From assembly GCF_000472785.1 (NCBI RefSeq), contig NZ_KI421462.1, forward strand, positions 200 through 64,199: 64,000 bases of DNA, in the 5' to 3' direction. Each line of letters begins with the position of its first letter. Position 1 is the first letter of the stretch. This DNA is from Mesorhizobium loti CJ3sym. Its GTDB lineage: Bacteria; Pseudomonadota; Alphaproteobacteria; Rhizobiales; Rhizobiaceae. The notes beneath the pieces were generated by a model that was not told where the DNA came from, made no database searches, and saw nothing but the letters and a program-made list of their open reading frames with translations. This document shows, piece by piece, positions 18,979 through 26,099 of this stretch. The translations under genes were made by a program, and so were the position numbers.

Positions 18979-19557
18979 ATGTTTAAAATCCGTTTGCTGA
19001 GCGGCGCGATCGTTCTTATTGCGACGGCGACACTTGTGCCTAGTTCGCGAGCGGGAGCTGAGGACAGGACGACATGGACCTACGATGCCACGGGGAAATA
19101 TGCAGGGACTTATCTTTGCACCCCTGAGGCCGTCGGCGGCGTCATGTTTGAGGAGCGATCGAAACGGTGGGTGGGCGCGGTCTTCAACCCAGCCGAGGGC
19201 ACCTTCATCCTCCAGATCGCGAAGCTGGATGACATCACCATCGACATGTATGGGGAAGTGGAAGGCGCGACGGCCTACAAGATGACCCTAAAGGAGCCAG
19301 GGGCCCGGTCGTCGAAATTCTGCGAACCGGTGCCCATCAGCAACCCAGGAACGATCGATGACGCGCACGTAAAAAGCGCGTTCATCTCGTTTGGCCAGAT
19401 CAGCTGCTCAGACTTAGTATTAACTGAGGTCTACAAGTTCAATCTCGAAAAGCTGCGGTTTATGTCCATCTACGCCGATGGTTACCTCTCCCCCGCGGAT
19501 TTCGAGGACTACGACCGTCCCCACATCGCCGTTGGTAAATGCACGAAGATTGACTGA
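18979..19557 (+). CDS. Secreted hypothetical protein (192 aa)
   Basis: The ATG at 18979 follows an AGGAG site. A typical signal peptide is visible: KIRLLSG, a hydrophobic AIVLIATATLV core, and an AxA-like site near SRAGAED (residue 25). The mature part has three or four cysteines (YLCTPEAVGG, SKFCEPVP, QISCSDLV, GKCTKID), which fits a disulfide-bonded periplasmic protein. No catalytic motif is visible and I do not recognise the family. There is no operon partner; decayed sequence lies on both sides. Confidence 0.6.
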   Translation: MFKIRLLSGAIVLIATATLVPSSRAGAEDRTTWTYDATGKYAGTYLCTPEAVGGVMFEERSKRWVGAVFNPAEGTFILQIAKLDDITIDMYGEVEGATAYKMTLKEPGARSSKFCEPVPISNPGTIDDAHVKSAFISFGQISCSDLVLTEVYKFNLEKLRFMSIYADGYLSPADFEDYDRPHIAVGKCTKID

Positions 19558-19833
19558 TTTAGCCGGACTTCTGCCCCGGTGAAGGCATTGCAGGAGAAAG
19601 AGCATGACTAGTCGGAACACCAGAGGTGATCGATGATCGAGGGCTTCTTTGTCGGCGCGCTGGTGGGCGTTGCACATCAGGGGCCGCGTCGCGATTTGTT
19701 CGGAGGTATGTGGCAGTAATTACGGGCCACGGTGCGGTGTTTATACTAAGAGCGATTCGGCTTGGGCGGCAACCATTGCGGTTATCGCCTTGCCGAGGTC
19801 GTTTGCTATCACTGAGGCGTGCCCGTCCGGACA

Positions 19834-19861
19834 AAAGGGCGCGACGTGAGCCGCGCCCTTT
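19834..19861. terminator. Hairpin, likely bidirectional terminator
   Basis: A perfect 10-bp stem AAAGGGCGCG/CGCGCCCTTT encloses an 8-base loop and has A bases to the left and T bases to the right. The only plausible upstream plus-strand ORF is a tiny one at 19633-19719, which I do not call with confidence. Confidence 0.5.
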
Positions 19862-19934
19862 GCAAAATGTTGTCGGCGATCGGTGGGGCTACTGTAACCA
19901 GCAGCCAGCAACACGACCTATCCATTCACCAGTG

Positions 19935-20417
19935 TCACCAGCGTGAGGGACTTGGTGCTCCATCACGCCACCTGTCGTGTGTCGACGGGCACGCGGATTC
20001 GTGGCTTGTTCTGTTCCAGCGACCCCTGGCGGCTCTAGGTGTGCCCTCGAAATCAGGGCCGGCTTCTAACCAGTCTCGGCTTTTCGCCGCGAACCACTTC
20101 TCGTCTGTAGCGCACGGTCTGTTTGTCACGCCACCTCGGTGGCTATAGAAGCCAAGGTTGCTAGCGGTGTTGACCCGCTCTTGCTTAGTCCCGATCATTT
20201 CCTTGACCATTGCGACGGTGAGTCCCGGCCACGGGTCGCGAGGTGCCCCGACAATCGCCGCTAGGGCATCAATTGCAAGGTAGCAGTCTAGCACTTGGTG
20301 TAACAGGCGATCAGCAATCAGTTCGGTTACCCCGTAGTTGGGGTTGTTTCCTGAGCGTCGGGCGTCGTCGATCTCGGTCCGCGCGCGGTCGCGAATAGCA
20401 TCTAGGGGTGTGGTCAT
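19935..20417 (-). CDS. Hypothetical protein, C-terminal half doubtful
   Basis: The ATG at 20417 has a strong AAGGAG site 10 bases upstream. The first 100 residues look like real protein (MTTPLDAIRDRARTEIDD, VTELIADRLLHQVLDCYLA, PWPGLTVAMVKEMIG): helical and soluble. The last 50 residues are rich in R, S, H and W and look like frame-shifted sequence, so the gene may have lost its true end near 20100. A remnant of another small gene lies directly upstream on the same strand. The function is unknown. Confidence 0.45.
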   Translation of the reverse strand: MTTPLDAIRDRARTEIDDARRSGNNPNYGVTELIADRLLHQVLDCYLAIDALAAIVGAPRDPWPGLTVAMVKEMIGTKQERVNTASNLGFYSHRGGVTNRPCATDEKWFAAKSRDWLEAGPDFEGTPRAARGRWNRTSHESACPSTHDRWRDGAPSPSRW

Positions 20418-20435
20418 TATGTTGGAACTCCTTGG

Positions 20436-20630
20436 TCAGCCGACAGGAGCGTCGGAATTTACCCTATAGCGGTCTCGCTGCTCTCGATTTGGAACACACT
20501 GTTCATAATTTGTTGACAGAGGCTTCACGATCGCCGGCCATATCTCGGCGGCCATGAGCGCCTCGACGATCAGGTCTGGCGCTTTGCCGCTGAAGGCACA
20601 AGGTTCGATCGCGGCTAGTGCCAGGATGAA
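20436..20630 (-). pseudogene. Remnant of a small hypothetical gene
   Basis: The minus strand reads ERFILALAAIEPCAFSGKAP then DLIVEALMAAEIWPAIVKPL and continues to a TGA at 20436-20438, 19 bases before the ATG of the gene at 20417. The frame is blocked by a TGA immediately upstream of ERFIL and has no start codon. It probably was an upstream operon member whose 5' end is lost. No function is recognisable. Confidence 0.4.
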
Positions 20631-20921
20631 TCGTTCTCATGTGTTGTTCGGGACGTTGGGTGTCCACACGGCATGACGAACTATTCGAGTGCGCTCCTTA
20701 GAACCGCCCATACAGGGGCAGCGCCGTCATATTGCCGGCGTCTGCAGCTTTCTTCTTAGCCCGCTGTGTCTCGTCCAACAGACGCCAGGAACGGGCGTGC
20801 AGATGGAACAGTGCGTCAACAGCAGTTTGGAGAAATTCAATATGCTGCAGTGACCGCGGACCTGCCTGGTGGTCATTTTGTTCACCGGCATCTGTCGCAG
20901 GCTGGTGCGAAAGAAAGTCTT

Positions 20922-20955
20922 AAGGCCTGTCTCGGCTCACGCCGGGACGGGCCTT
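20922..20955 (+). terminator. Strong rho-independent terminator reading rightward
   Basis: A 15-bp stem (two G-T pairs) with a 4-base TCAC loop is followed by TTCGTTT. I found no convincing plus-strand gene that it would end; the sequence at 20700-20920 has only short, unrecognised ORFs. The stop codon of the minus-strand gene at 20937-21299 lies in its loop. Confidence 0.65.
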
Positions 20956-21299
20956 TTCGTTTGAGGCGTAGTAACATGGATCGACGAGGCTATTGGTATT
21001 CGCCTTCCCCTGATCCTGCTCGTCATCTCGGCCGGTTTTCGGCTAGGGGCCGAACTGTGATCGCCGGGAGCGCCGTGGGAGCTATTCCTGGCGCGCTGGA
21101 ATTTGAGGATCGTGGCGTCGGGGTCCGGCTCTAGCGGCTCATGCCCCGGCTCTTCGTGCCAGAAGACCTGGCGTAAGTCACGCTGATCGACCTTCTGGCC
21201 GCAGTTCGGGCAGTTGTAGAAATGGCCCTCTTCGCGGATGAGGTCGCCGCCGTGCAGCTTGCCGGGGATCGGGGGGCCTAGATCCGATAGCTTCGTCAT
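20937..21299 (-). CDS. Small zinc-ribbon hypothetical protein
   Basis: I start at the ATG at 21299 (MTKLSDLGPPIPGKLHGG); the frame runs further upstream only as a shadow of the ligase gene. Residues 30-40 read FYNCPNCGQKVDQRDL, a C-x-x-C knuckle, followed by an acidic stretch (EEPGHEPLEPDPDA). The final 40 residues are basic and overlap a terminator hairpin, so the true end may be earlier. The gene is divergent from the LigD-type ligase, with 84 bases between the starts. The family is unnamed. Confidence 0.5.
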   Translation of the reverse strand: MTKLSDLGPPIPGKLHGGDLIREEGHFYNCPNCGQKVDQRDLRQVFWHEEPGHEPLEPDPDATILKFQRARNSSHGAPGDHSSAPSRKPAEMTSRIRGRRIPIASSIHVTTPQTKRPVPA

Positions 21300-21383
21300 A
21301 GATATCGAACTTTCAATTCGTCTAAAATGTTCCGGAACTATATCAGCGCATGCTAATTGAATCGCGGTTTTGCGAGTCTGTGC

Positions 21384-22253
21384 ATGCGTTTGAAGTTCAT
21401 CGCCCCGTTGATGCCGACCTTGGTCGAGACGCCGCCCGCGGGCGACGACTGGATTCACGAGGTGAAGTTCGACGGCTACCGATCGCAAATGATCATCGAT
21501 GACGATGGCACAAGGATCTACACGCGCAACGGCCACGACTGGACGGCGAAATATCGCGACCTGATGAAAGAGGCCGCCGGCCTCGGCGCCGAAAGCGCCA
21601 TCATCGACGGAGAGATCATTGTGCTGAACGACGCCGGCCTGTCGGACTTCGGCGAGTTGCGCAAGGCGATCACCCGTCGGCAGCACGACCTCTATTTCGT
21701 CGCCTTCGATATACTCCACCTCAACGGCCACGATTTGCGCGACATGGCGCTTGAGGAGCGTCGGGAGATCCTGGCCAGCATGATCGAGCCTGGCGGCCGT
21801 ATCCAGTTCAGCGAGCAGCTGCCGGGCGAGGCCAAGGCAATCTTCCACCTAGTCGACCAAACCGGCCTGGAAGGCATGGTGTCGAAGCGCAAGGACAGCA
21901 AATACCGCAGCGGCCCGTCTACGAACTGGCTGAAGGCGAAGTGCTATTCCATCGACGAATATGAACTGCTCGGCGTCGAGCGTGAGGCGGGCAAGCCGGC
22001 CTTCGCCCTCATGGCGGAGCGTGGCACCCGCCGCTATGTCGGCAGCGCCTTCATCACGTTGAACCGGGAGATGCGCGAACGCCTCTGGGAACGTGTCCAA
22101 GAGCGCTCAGGCACGGCACCGAAGGGCATGGAGCGGCCGGCGACGCAGTGGGTCAAGCCGGGCCTCATTGGCCGCGTGAAGCACTTGCGCGGTGAGGAGG
22201 TTTTGCGTCATGCCTCGCTTCAGGATTTTCGCGAGGAGAAGGGTGGAGTTTGA
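21384..22253 (+). CDS. ligD: LigD-type ATP-dependent DNA ligase
   Basis: The protein has 289 residues from the ATG at 21384 (MRLKFIAPLMPTLVETPP); a TTG at 21357 is the other option. It has EVKFDGYRSQ with the lysine that is adenylated (motif I), DGEIIVL (motif III region), LYFVAFDILHLNG, EGMVSKRKDSKYRSG (motif IV) and NWLKAKC (motif V), then a short OB-like tail. It is the stand-alone ligase domain of the LigD family used in bacterial end joining. No Ku gene or polymerase domain is present in this window. Rhizobia carry several such stand-alone ligases, so it may be an accessory copy. Confidence 0.85.
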   Translation: MRLKFIAPLMPTLVETPPAGDDWIHEVKFDGYRSQMIIDDDGTRIYTRNGHDWTAKYRDLMKEAAGLGAESAIIDGEIIVLNDAGLSDFGELRKAITRRQHDLYFVAFDILHLNGHDLRDMALEERREILASMIEPGGRIQFSEQLPGEAKAIFHLVDQTGLEGMVSKRKDSKYRSGPSTNWLKAKCYSIDEYELLGVEREAGKPAFALMAERGTRRYVGSAFITLNREMRERLWERVQERSGTAPKGMERPATQWVKPGLIGRVKHLRGEEVLRHASLQDFREEKGGV

Positions 22254-22256
22254 GTC

Positions 22257-22466
22257 ATGCCGATCCGACGAAAGGCGGTCGACGCTGGTATCTTTGACTC
22301 ATCCGAACTGGCCTTGTTGGGGCGAGTCTTCGAGCAACTTAAGCGTGACGACCAATCGACCGAAGCGCGCGAAGGGCTCGCATCTCGCATCATTGCAAAC
22401 TACATGGCTGGCGTGATTGACGAAGCAGAACTGGCTTCGCTTTCGAGGCAGCCTTTGGGCCGATAG
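22257..22466 (+). CDS. Small hypothetical protein (69 aa)
   Basis: The ATG at 22257 begins 3 bases after the ligase stop, so it is in the same operon. The product is helical and soluble (DSSELALLGRVFEQLKRDD, EGLASRIIANYMAGVIDEAE) with no cysteine or membrane segment. Proteins of this kind occur widely in rhizobia beside accessory ligases. The function is unknown. Confidence 0.55.
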   Translation: MPIRRKAVDAGIFDSSELALLGRVFEQLKRDDQSTEAREGLASRIIANYMAGVIDEAELASLSRQPLGR

Positions 22467-22472
22467 CGGCAC

Positions 22473-22667
22473 CTATAGCATTCGGCCGGCGCGGATCATG
22501 GCTCGCGCTATCGCAAGCTCGGCTTCGACCTTGGCGTTCTCCTTCTGGGTCATGTTGTCGGCGGCAATGAGCCGCTTCAGTGATCGCAGCACCTCGCCGC
22601 GGGTCCAGCCGACCTCCAACATGCAATCGACGATCGCCTGAAAGCCGGCTCCATCGCCTCTTGGCAT
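22473..22667 (-). CDS. Small hypothetical protein (64 aa)
   Basis: The minus-strand ORF starts MPRGDGAGFQAIVDCMLEVG and ends in two helices (EVLRSLKRLIAADN, KVEAELAIARAMIRAG). The sequence is protein-like. No good ribosome site precedes the ATG, and a GATCGATCGATC stretch lies just upstream. It converges on the gene at 22257 with 6 bases between them and follows the minus-strand cluster. The function is unknown. Confidence 0.45.
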   Translation of the reverse strand: MPRGDGAGFQAIVDCMLEVGWTRGEVLRSLKRLIAADNMTQKENAKVEAELAIARAMIRAGRML

Positions 22668-22713
22668 TCGATCGATCGATCTTGATATTCCTCTTGGTGC
22701 CTAGGCGGGTTAA

Positions 22714-23007
22714 TCATGCAGTTCCATCCGCGCTGCTATCCTCATCGAGCCCATAAGGCACAGGGAGATACGCATTGGCAATGAGCCAATCACTGATGAT
22801 CGTTTTGATAAGATCGGACTTCGGCATTTGCATCTCGGCTGCAATGCCTAACAGCGAATCCTCTACCTTTGGATCGAGATCGATGCCGTCGGTGTTTCTG
22901 ATCATAAGCGCGGCCCTTCGCAGCATGATTTGAAGGTCAGCACGGGGGATCTCGGCGATGCGGTCGGATGCGCCATGAAGTTCTTCTGCGAAGGTCGAGC
23001 GGGTCAT
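22714..23007 (-). CDS. Small hypothetical protein (97 aa)
   Basis: The ATG at 23007 (MTRSTFAEELHGASDRIAEI) follows a perfect AGGAGG and overlaps the upstream stop by ATGA; the longer frame is rejected. The product is helical and acidic, with DLQIMLRRAALMIRNTDGID and KSDLIKTIISDWLIANAYLP. I see no DNA-binding motif that I can name. It is the last confident gene of the minus-strand cluster that includes YedK. Confidence 0.6.
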   Translation of the reverse strand: MTRSTFAEELHGASDRIAEIPRADLQIMLRRAALMIRNTDGIDLDPKVEDSLLGIAAEMQMPKSDLIKTIISDWLIANAYLPVPYGLDEDSSADGTA

Positions 23008-23210
23008 TGGTGCCTTCCTCCTGAAAGATATTGGTCCCCGTCCCCACGATGCCCGAGACAGAACCAGCGGGGCGGTCCCTTTGGCCTTGCAAAGCCAAAC
23101 GGCGCCCGGATGCCACATCCGGCATGCTCGCAGGCATGGTTTTCGATTCGTGTGCGCTCGCGTGGAACTGCTGTCATGCCCTCAGCAAGTCTGGATGGCT
23201 CGTCGCTCAT
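23004..23210 (-). CDS. Small cysteine/histidine protein, likely zinc-binding
   Basis: The 68-residue protein contains ENHACEHAGCGIRAPFGFA and PRWFCLGHRGDG, giving C-x4-C ... C-x2-H, a plausible zinc-binding set. It overlaps the YedK stop (23207-23210) and the next start, so it is translated in one coupled operon with both. This family is common in rhizobial genomes and unnamed. Nucleic-acid binding is a guess. Confidence 0.6.
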   Translation of the reverse strand: MSDEPSRLAEGMTAVPRERTRIENHACEHAGCGIRAPFGFARPKGPPRWFCLGHRGDGDQYLSGGRHQ

Positions 23211-23899
23211 AGGAGTGCAATCGGCTCGATCATCCCGGCGTGGTCGTTGGGCTTCTTGTTTATGGCGGCAGCATTGACCTCTCGACCGACACGATAGAAT
23301 TGCAGGTTGCTATCGATGTCGTGGCTGAGGATTTCCTTCAGATCGCCAGTAGGCGTGTTCGGATCGAGCCAAGCATCATAATAGGCCGGATCGAGAATGA
23401 GCGGCTGGCGATCGTGGATTTGATTGACCGGCGCGGCGGACGGCTCGGTGATGATGGTGCAGCTTGTGATATCGAGGTTCGAGTTGTAGGCCCAGAGGCC
23501 AGCAAATGAGAACGGTGTATGGCCAGGCTGGAAAAAGTGCCACGGGTCTCGCTTCTTGTCGGCCGGCGATATTGTCCACTCGTAATATCCGTCGGCCGGG
23601 ATGAGACAGCGCTTTGACTTGAAGGCGTCACGGAAGGCAGGTGTCGTGTCGACGCCCTCTATACGGGCATTGAACGTCGTAGCCTTTGGCATTTCGTTTG
23701 CCCAGAACGGCACCAGCCACCATCTACCAGTGCGTAGCTTGTGGTTGCCGTCTTCCCTAGCCGTTATGAACGGGACATCATCAGTAGGCGCGATGTTGTA
23801 GCGAGGGACATCGTTACGCCCTGTCTCGGCCGGCGCCGTCAGTCGGTAGAGCCGGTGGATTTCCGACCAGGACAGGTATCGGGTATAGCGACCACACAT
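23207..23899 (-). CDS. yedK: SOS response-associated peptidase, YedK/HMCES family
   Basis: The 230-residue protein starts MCGRYTRYLS, so Cys2, which forms a thiazolidine crosslink to abasic sites in single-stranded DNA, is in place. Other conserved positions are NARIEGVDTTPAFRDAF (Asn), CLIPADGYYEW (Glu) and IHDRQPLIL (His). Length is normal. In known members the crosslink protects abasic DNA during replication. It is in a minus-strand operon of small proteins and close to a LigD-type ligase, so the cluster has a DNA-damage flavour. Confidence 0.9.
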   Translation of the reverse strand: MCGRYTRYLSWSEIHRLYRLTAPAETGRNDVPRYNIAPTDDVPFITAREDGNHKLRTGRWWLVPFWANEMPKATTFNARIEGVDTTPAFRDAFKSKRCLIPADGYYEWTISPADKKRDPWHFFQPGHTPFSFAGLWAYNSNLDITSCTIITEPSAAPVNQIHDRQPLILDPAYYDAWLDPNTPTGDLKEILSHDIDSNLQFYRVGREVNAAAINKKPNDHAGMIEPIALL

Positions 23900-23908
23900 A
23901 TCTTGCCC

Positions 23909-24289
23909 CTAGTTGCGCAGGATCTCCGGCACGCTGAGCGGGCCGAGATCGAGGATACGCTTATATTCATCCAAGCGGGGCCAGACGCCGCGTATCTTTC
24001 CATTCTCCCGGTCGCGCTTCGGGTTGAACGCCTCGCCGCAGAAATGGTCACGGAAAGCCTTGGCCGCCTCGGCATCGGTGAAGCAGTGCAGCCGATAGTT
24101 TTCATACTTGCCATTCGGCCACACCGCCTGCACCTGCCTGATCTGAAACGTCATCCCACGGTCCTGACAGAACTTTGTGATCATCGTGAAGTTCCGGTCG
24201 GTGCAGAGGTCATCCGGCAGGGCAACCTGGTGCGGCCACTTCTGGTCAATCACCGATGGCGCCGGAATGCTGCGACCCCGAGCTACCAA
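23909..24289 (-). CDS. Hypothetical protein (126 aa)
   Basis: The TTG at 24289 overlaps the upstream gene by 7 bases. ATGs at 24184 and 24157 are alternatives, but the residues between them (VALPDDLCTDRNFTMITKFC) look like genuine protein. The C-terminal part reads YRLHCFTDAEAAKAFRDHF then GEAFNPKRDREN. There are no membrane segments. It ends 9 bases before YedK. Related proteins are frequent in Mesorhizobium-like genomes, with no known function. Confidence 0.55.
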   Translation of the reverse strand: MVARGRSIPAPSVIDQKWPHQVALPDDLCTDRNFTMITKFCQDRGMTFQIRQVQAVWPNGKYENYRLHCFTDAEAAKAFRDHFCGEAFNPKRDRENGKIRGVWPRLDEYKRILDLGPLSVPEILRN

Positions 24290-25038
24290 GACGCTCGCCC
24301 GACGAAGCTCTCATCCTGCAGACGCATTGCCGCTATCGTCAGAGCAATTGCGGTGTTGGCGGGCGGCTTCTCCATATGAAGCCGGCCATCGAAGTGACGC
24401 CATGCAGCCACGCTTCCATAACCATCGCTTTCATCTCGGTCACGCTCCAGATTAATCAGGCGTGCGTCGCAGGGCGCTTGGTCGATTTCAATTGTCCAGC
24501 CCTGAAGGGACTTCTGGGTGAGTGCTGCTACCTCGGCCAGATTGCTGGTCAGGTAGGGCAGGCCCATTTCGGCAGCCTCTTCTGGAGTCCCTGGCTCAGT
24601 TATCCAGCCCATTACATAGCAGATGTCGATGTCGAGTTGACGGTCGGGACTATCGATGGTTTCGAGACGCTCAATGATAGAGGGATACAGTTTCTGTCGT
24701 TCGGGCCATGTCGTCGGGTTGGCTGTTTTCGCCTTAGGCTCTCCAGGTCCGGTGCCCAAAGCTCTATCCCTGACCACCTTGTCTTCGGGCCATCCGGCAC
24801 AGCATGCCTCGCACGCAGCACGCTCGGCCTCATACCAAACGCCGGCTTTGTCATCCATCTCCTCACTCGGCGCCGCATCCTTGGGAAAGCCCTTCATTTC
24901 CCAGAGCTCTACCGCGAGCATGCCGTTCATGGCGTCCTTGTAGGAAATTCCAGAGCCTTCGAAAACTGCCTCTGCAGCGGCTATCCCGCGGGCAAGTTCT
25001 TCAGTGGTTGCTCTCTCAATGCACAAGCGAAGTGTCAT
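24283..25038 (-). CDS. Hypothetical protein (251 aa)
   Basis: The ATG at 25038 follows AGGAGG. The N-terminus MTLRLCIERATTEELARGIA continues into a helical region with CEACCAGWPEDKV and later RQLDIDICYVMGWITE. The C-terminal third alternates short strands. I see no catalytic motif. It is first gene of the minus-strand operon that runs through YedK to 22714. The 119-base gap to the divergent gene at 25157 probably holds both promoters. Confidence 0.6.
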   Translation of the reverse strand: MTLRLCIERATTEELARGIAAAEAVFEGSGISYKDAMNGMLAVELWEMKGFPKDAAPSEEMDDKAGVWYEAERAACEACCAGWPEDKVVRDRALGTGPGEPKAKTANPTTWPERQKLYPSIIERLETIDSPDRQLDIDICYVMGWITEPGTPEEAAEMGLPYLTSNLAEVAALTQKSLQGWTIEIDQAPCDARLINLERDRDESDGYGSVAAWRHFDGRLHMEKPPANTAIALTIAAMRLQDESFVGRASW

Positions 25039-25156
25039 TTCCGCCTCCTGTGGCTATCCTGCCAGTAGTGAACAAAATGAGAACATGAGAGTCAATACCC
25101 CTTGACCCGACAGGAATATGTTCCTTATTCCAAGGAATCTGAGCAGGAAATGGGCT

Positions 25157-25366
25157 ATGGGAAAGCGCCAAAACGCGCCGGCCGGCGAAGCTATGCCGGA
25201 ACTAGAATTGGCTGCCCGGCAGGCCCTTGCTGCTGCCAACGGCGATTCTGTGGTTGCCTTGCTAAATGCCCTTGCCAGGTGCGCTCGGCTCGAGCGCGAC
25301 CTGGCCCTGTCGCGCGCGGCGGTCTCGAACGGCTATTCTCGCGGCTGGCACAAGGCGCGTTCCTAG
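25157..25366 (+). CDS. Small hypothetical protein (69 aa)
   Basis: I prefer the ATG at 25157 (MGKRQNAPAGEAMPELELAA) because the residues before it, from 25118, look non-native. The product is mostly helical (RQALAAANGDSVVALLNALA) with a basic end. Its stop is followed at once by the next ATG, so the two are one operon. The function is unknown. Confidence 0.5.
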   Translation: MGKRQNAPAGEAMPELELAARQALAAANGDSVVALLNALARCARLERDLALSRAAVSNGYSRGWHKARS

Positions 25367-25825
25367 ATGGTGGATACGGCCGAGGACAATTTTCGGATCG
25401 AGGTTTGGGATAGCGAGGAGAAGACTCATCTCGAAACCATATGCCGGTCTCCCGACGCGATGGTCAGTCAGGCTGCCTGGCAGGCCGCTATCCGGCGCAG
25501 GCCTGGCATGCTGCTGATCCACTACAACAGCCGGCACATCATGGAAAAGCTCATCACGCCGGGCGAAGTGAAGGTCCCGCCTCAAACAATCATCAATGGC
25601 AGCGTCCATGCCGCCCTGGACGTGGCCCTTGGCGACCTTCGCGAATGGCACACACTGCGCGCCTGGTGCAAGTGCTCGCACCATGCGGAGGTGAAGCCCG
25701 CCGGCCTAATCAGACGATACGGCAAGGGTGCGGTGCTCGGCACCGTCGAAAGAGCGCTATTCTGCACGAGTTGCGACAGAGGAGGCCCGGTTCGACTGGA
25801 GATCCACAAGCTGCCGCGGAGATAG
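25367..25825 (+). CDS. Hypothetical protein with cysteine pairs (152 aa)
   Basis: The protein begins MVDTAEDNFRIEVWDSEEKT. It carries WCKCSHHAE and FCTSCDRGG in its second half, so C-x-C/H-H and C-x-x-C could bind one zinc. A middle segment, PGMLLIHYNSRHIMEKLITP, looks like a beta-alpha unit. It directly follows the gene at 25157. No family is recognised. Confidence 0.5.
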   Translation: MVDTAEDNFRIEVWDSEEKTHLETICRSPDAMVSQAAWQAAIRRRPGMLLIHYNSRHIMEKLITPGEVKVPPQTIINGSVHAALDVALGDLREWHTLRAWCKCSHHAEVKPAGLIRRYGKGAVLGTVERALFCTSCDRGGPVRLEIHKLPRR

Positions 25826-26099
25826 CTTAGAAAGGCCGGCAGATCGCCGACTCCGACCGCTTCACCGCCCCCAGCCGGTGACAAGTTGCCACCAAATCGC
25901 TGGCGATGGCCGAGGAGATCGGCGACAAGGTGCGGATCGAGGAGATCACGCCGAAGGTGAGGAACTGAAGTCGAAGGTCGGCCGGCACCACACAACAGAT
26001 TGGGCTATTTCATCTATTCGGCCGACGCGCTGGATGTGATCTCGCCGGGCCAGCAGATCGACGCCAACATGCTGAAATCGTAATATTGCCTCTAGCCAT
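25826..26099 (+). other. Gene remnant region
   Basis: Two short stretches look like coding sequence in different frames: KSLAMAEEIGDKVRIEEITP, ending in a TGA near 25968, and GYFIYSADALDVISPGQQID, ending in a TAA at 26080-26082. No start or continuous frame exists. It may be the decayed 3' end of one gene that I cannot identify. Confidence 0.35.

Noticed and set aside
19626..19946. Several short overlapping plus-strand ORFs
   Set aside because: Only a 28-residue ORF at 19633 has a plausible ribosome site; there is not enough to call a gene.
21300..21848. Long minus-strand frame through the ligase gene (20937-21848)
   Set aside because: Only the part from the ATG at 21299 is protein-like; the rest is antisense to the conserved ligase motifs.
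22660..22690. GATCGATCGATC run as a regulatory repeat
   Set aside because: It is too short and simple; GATC is common in this genome.
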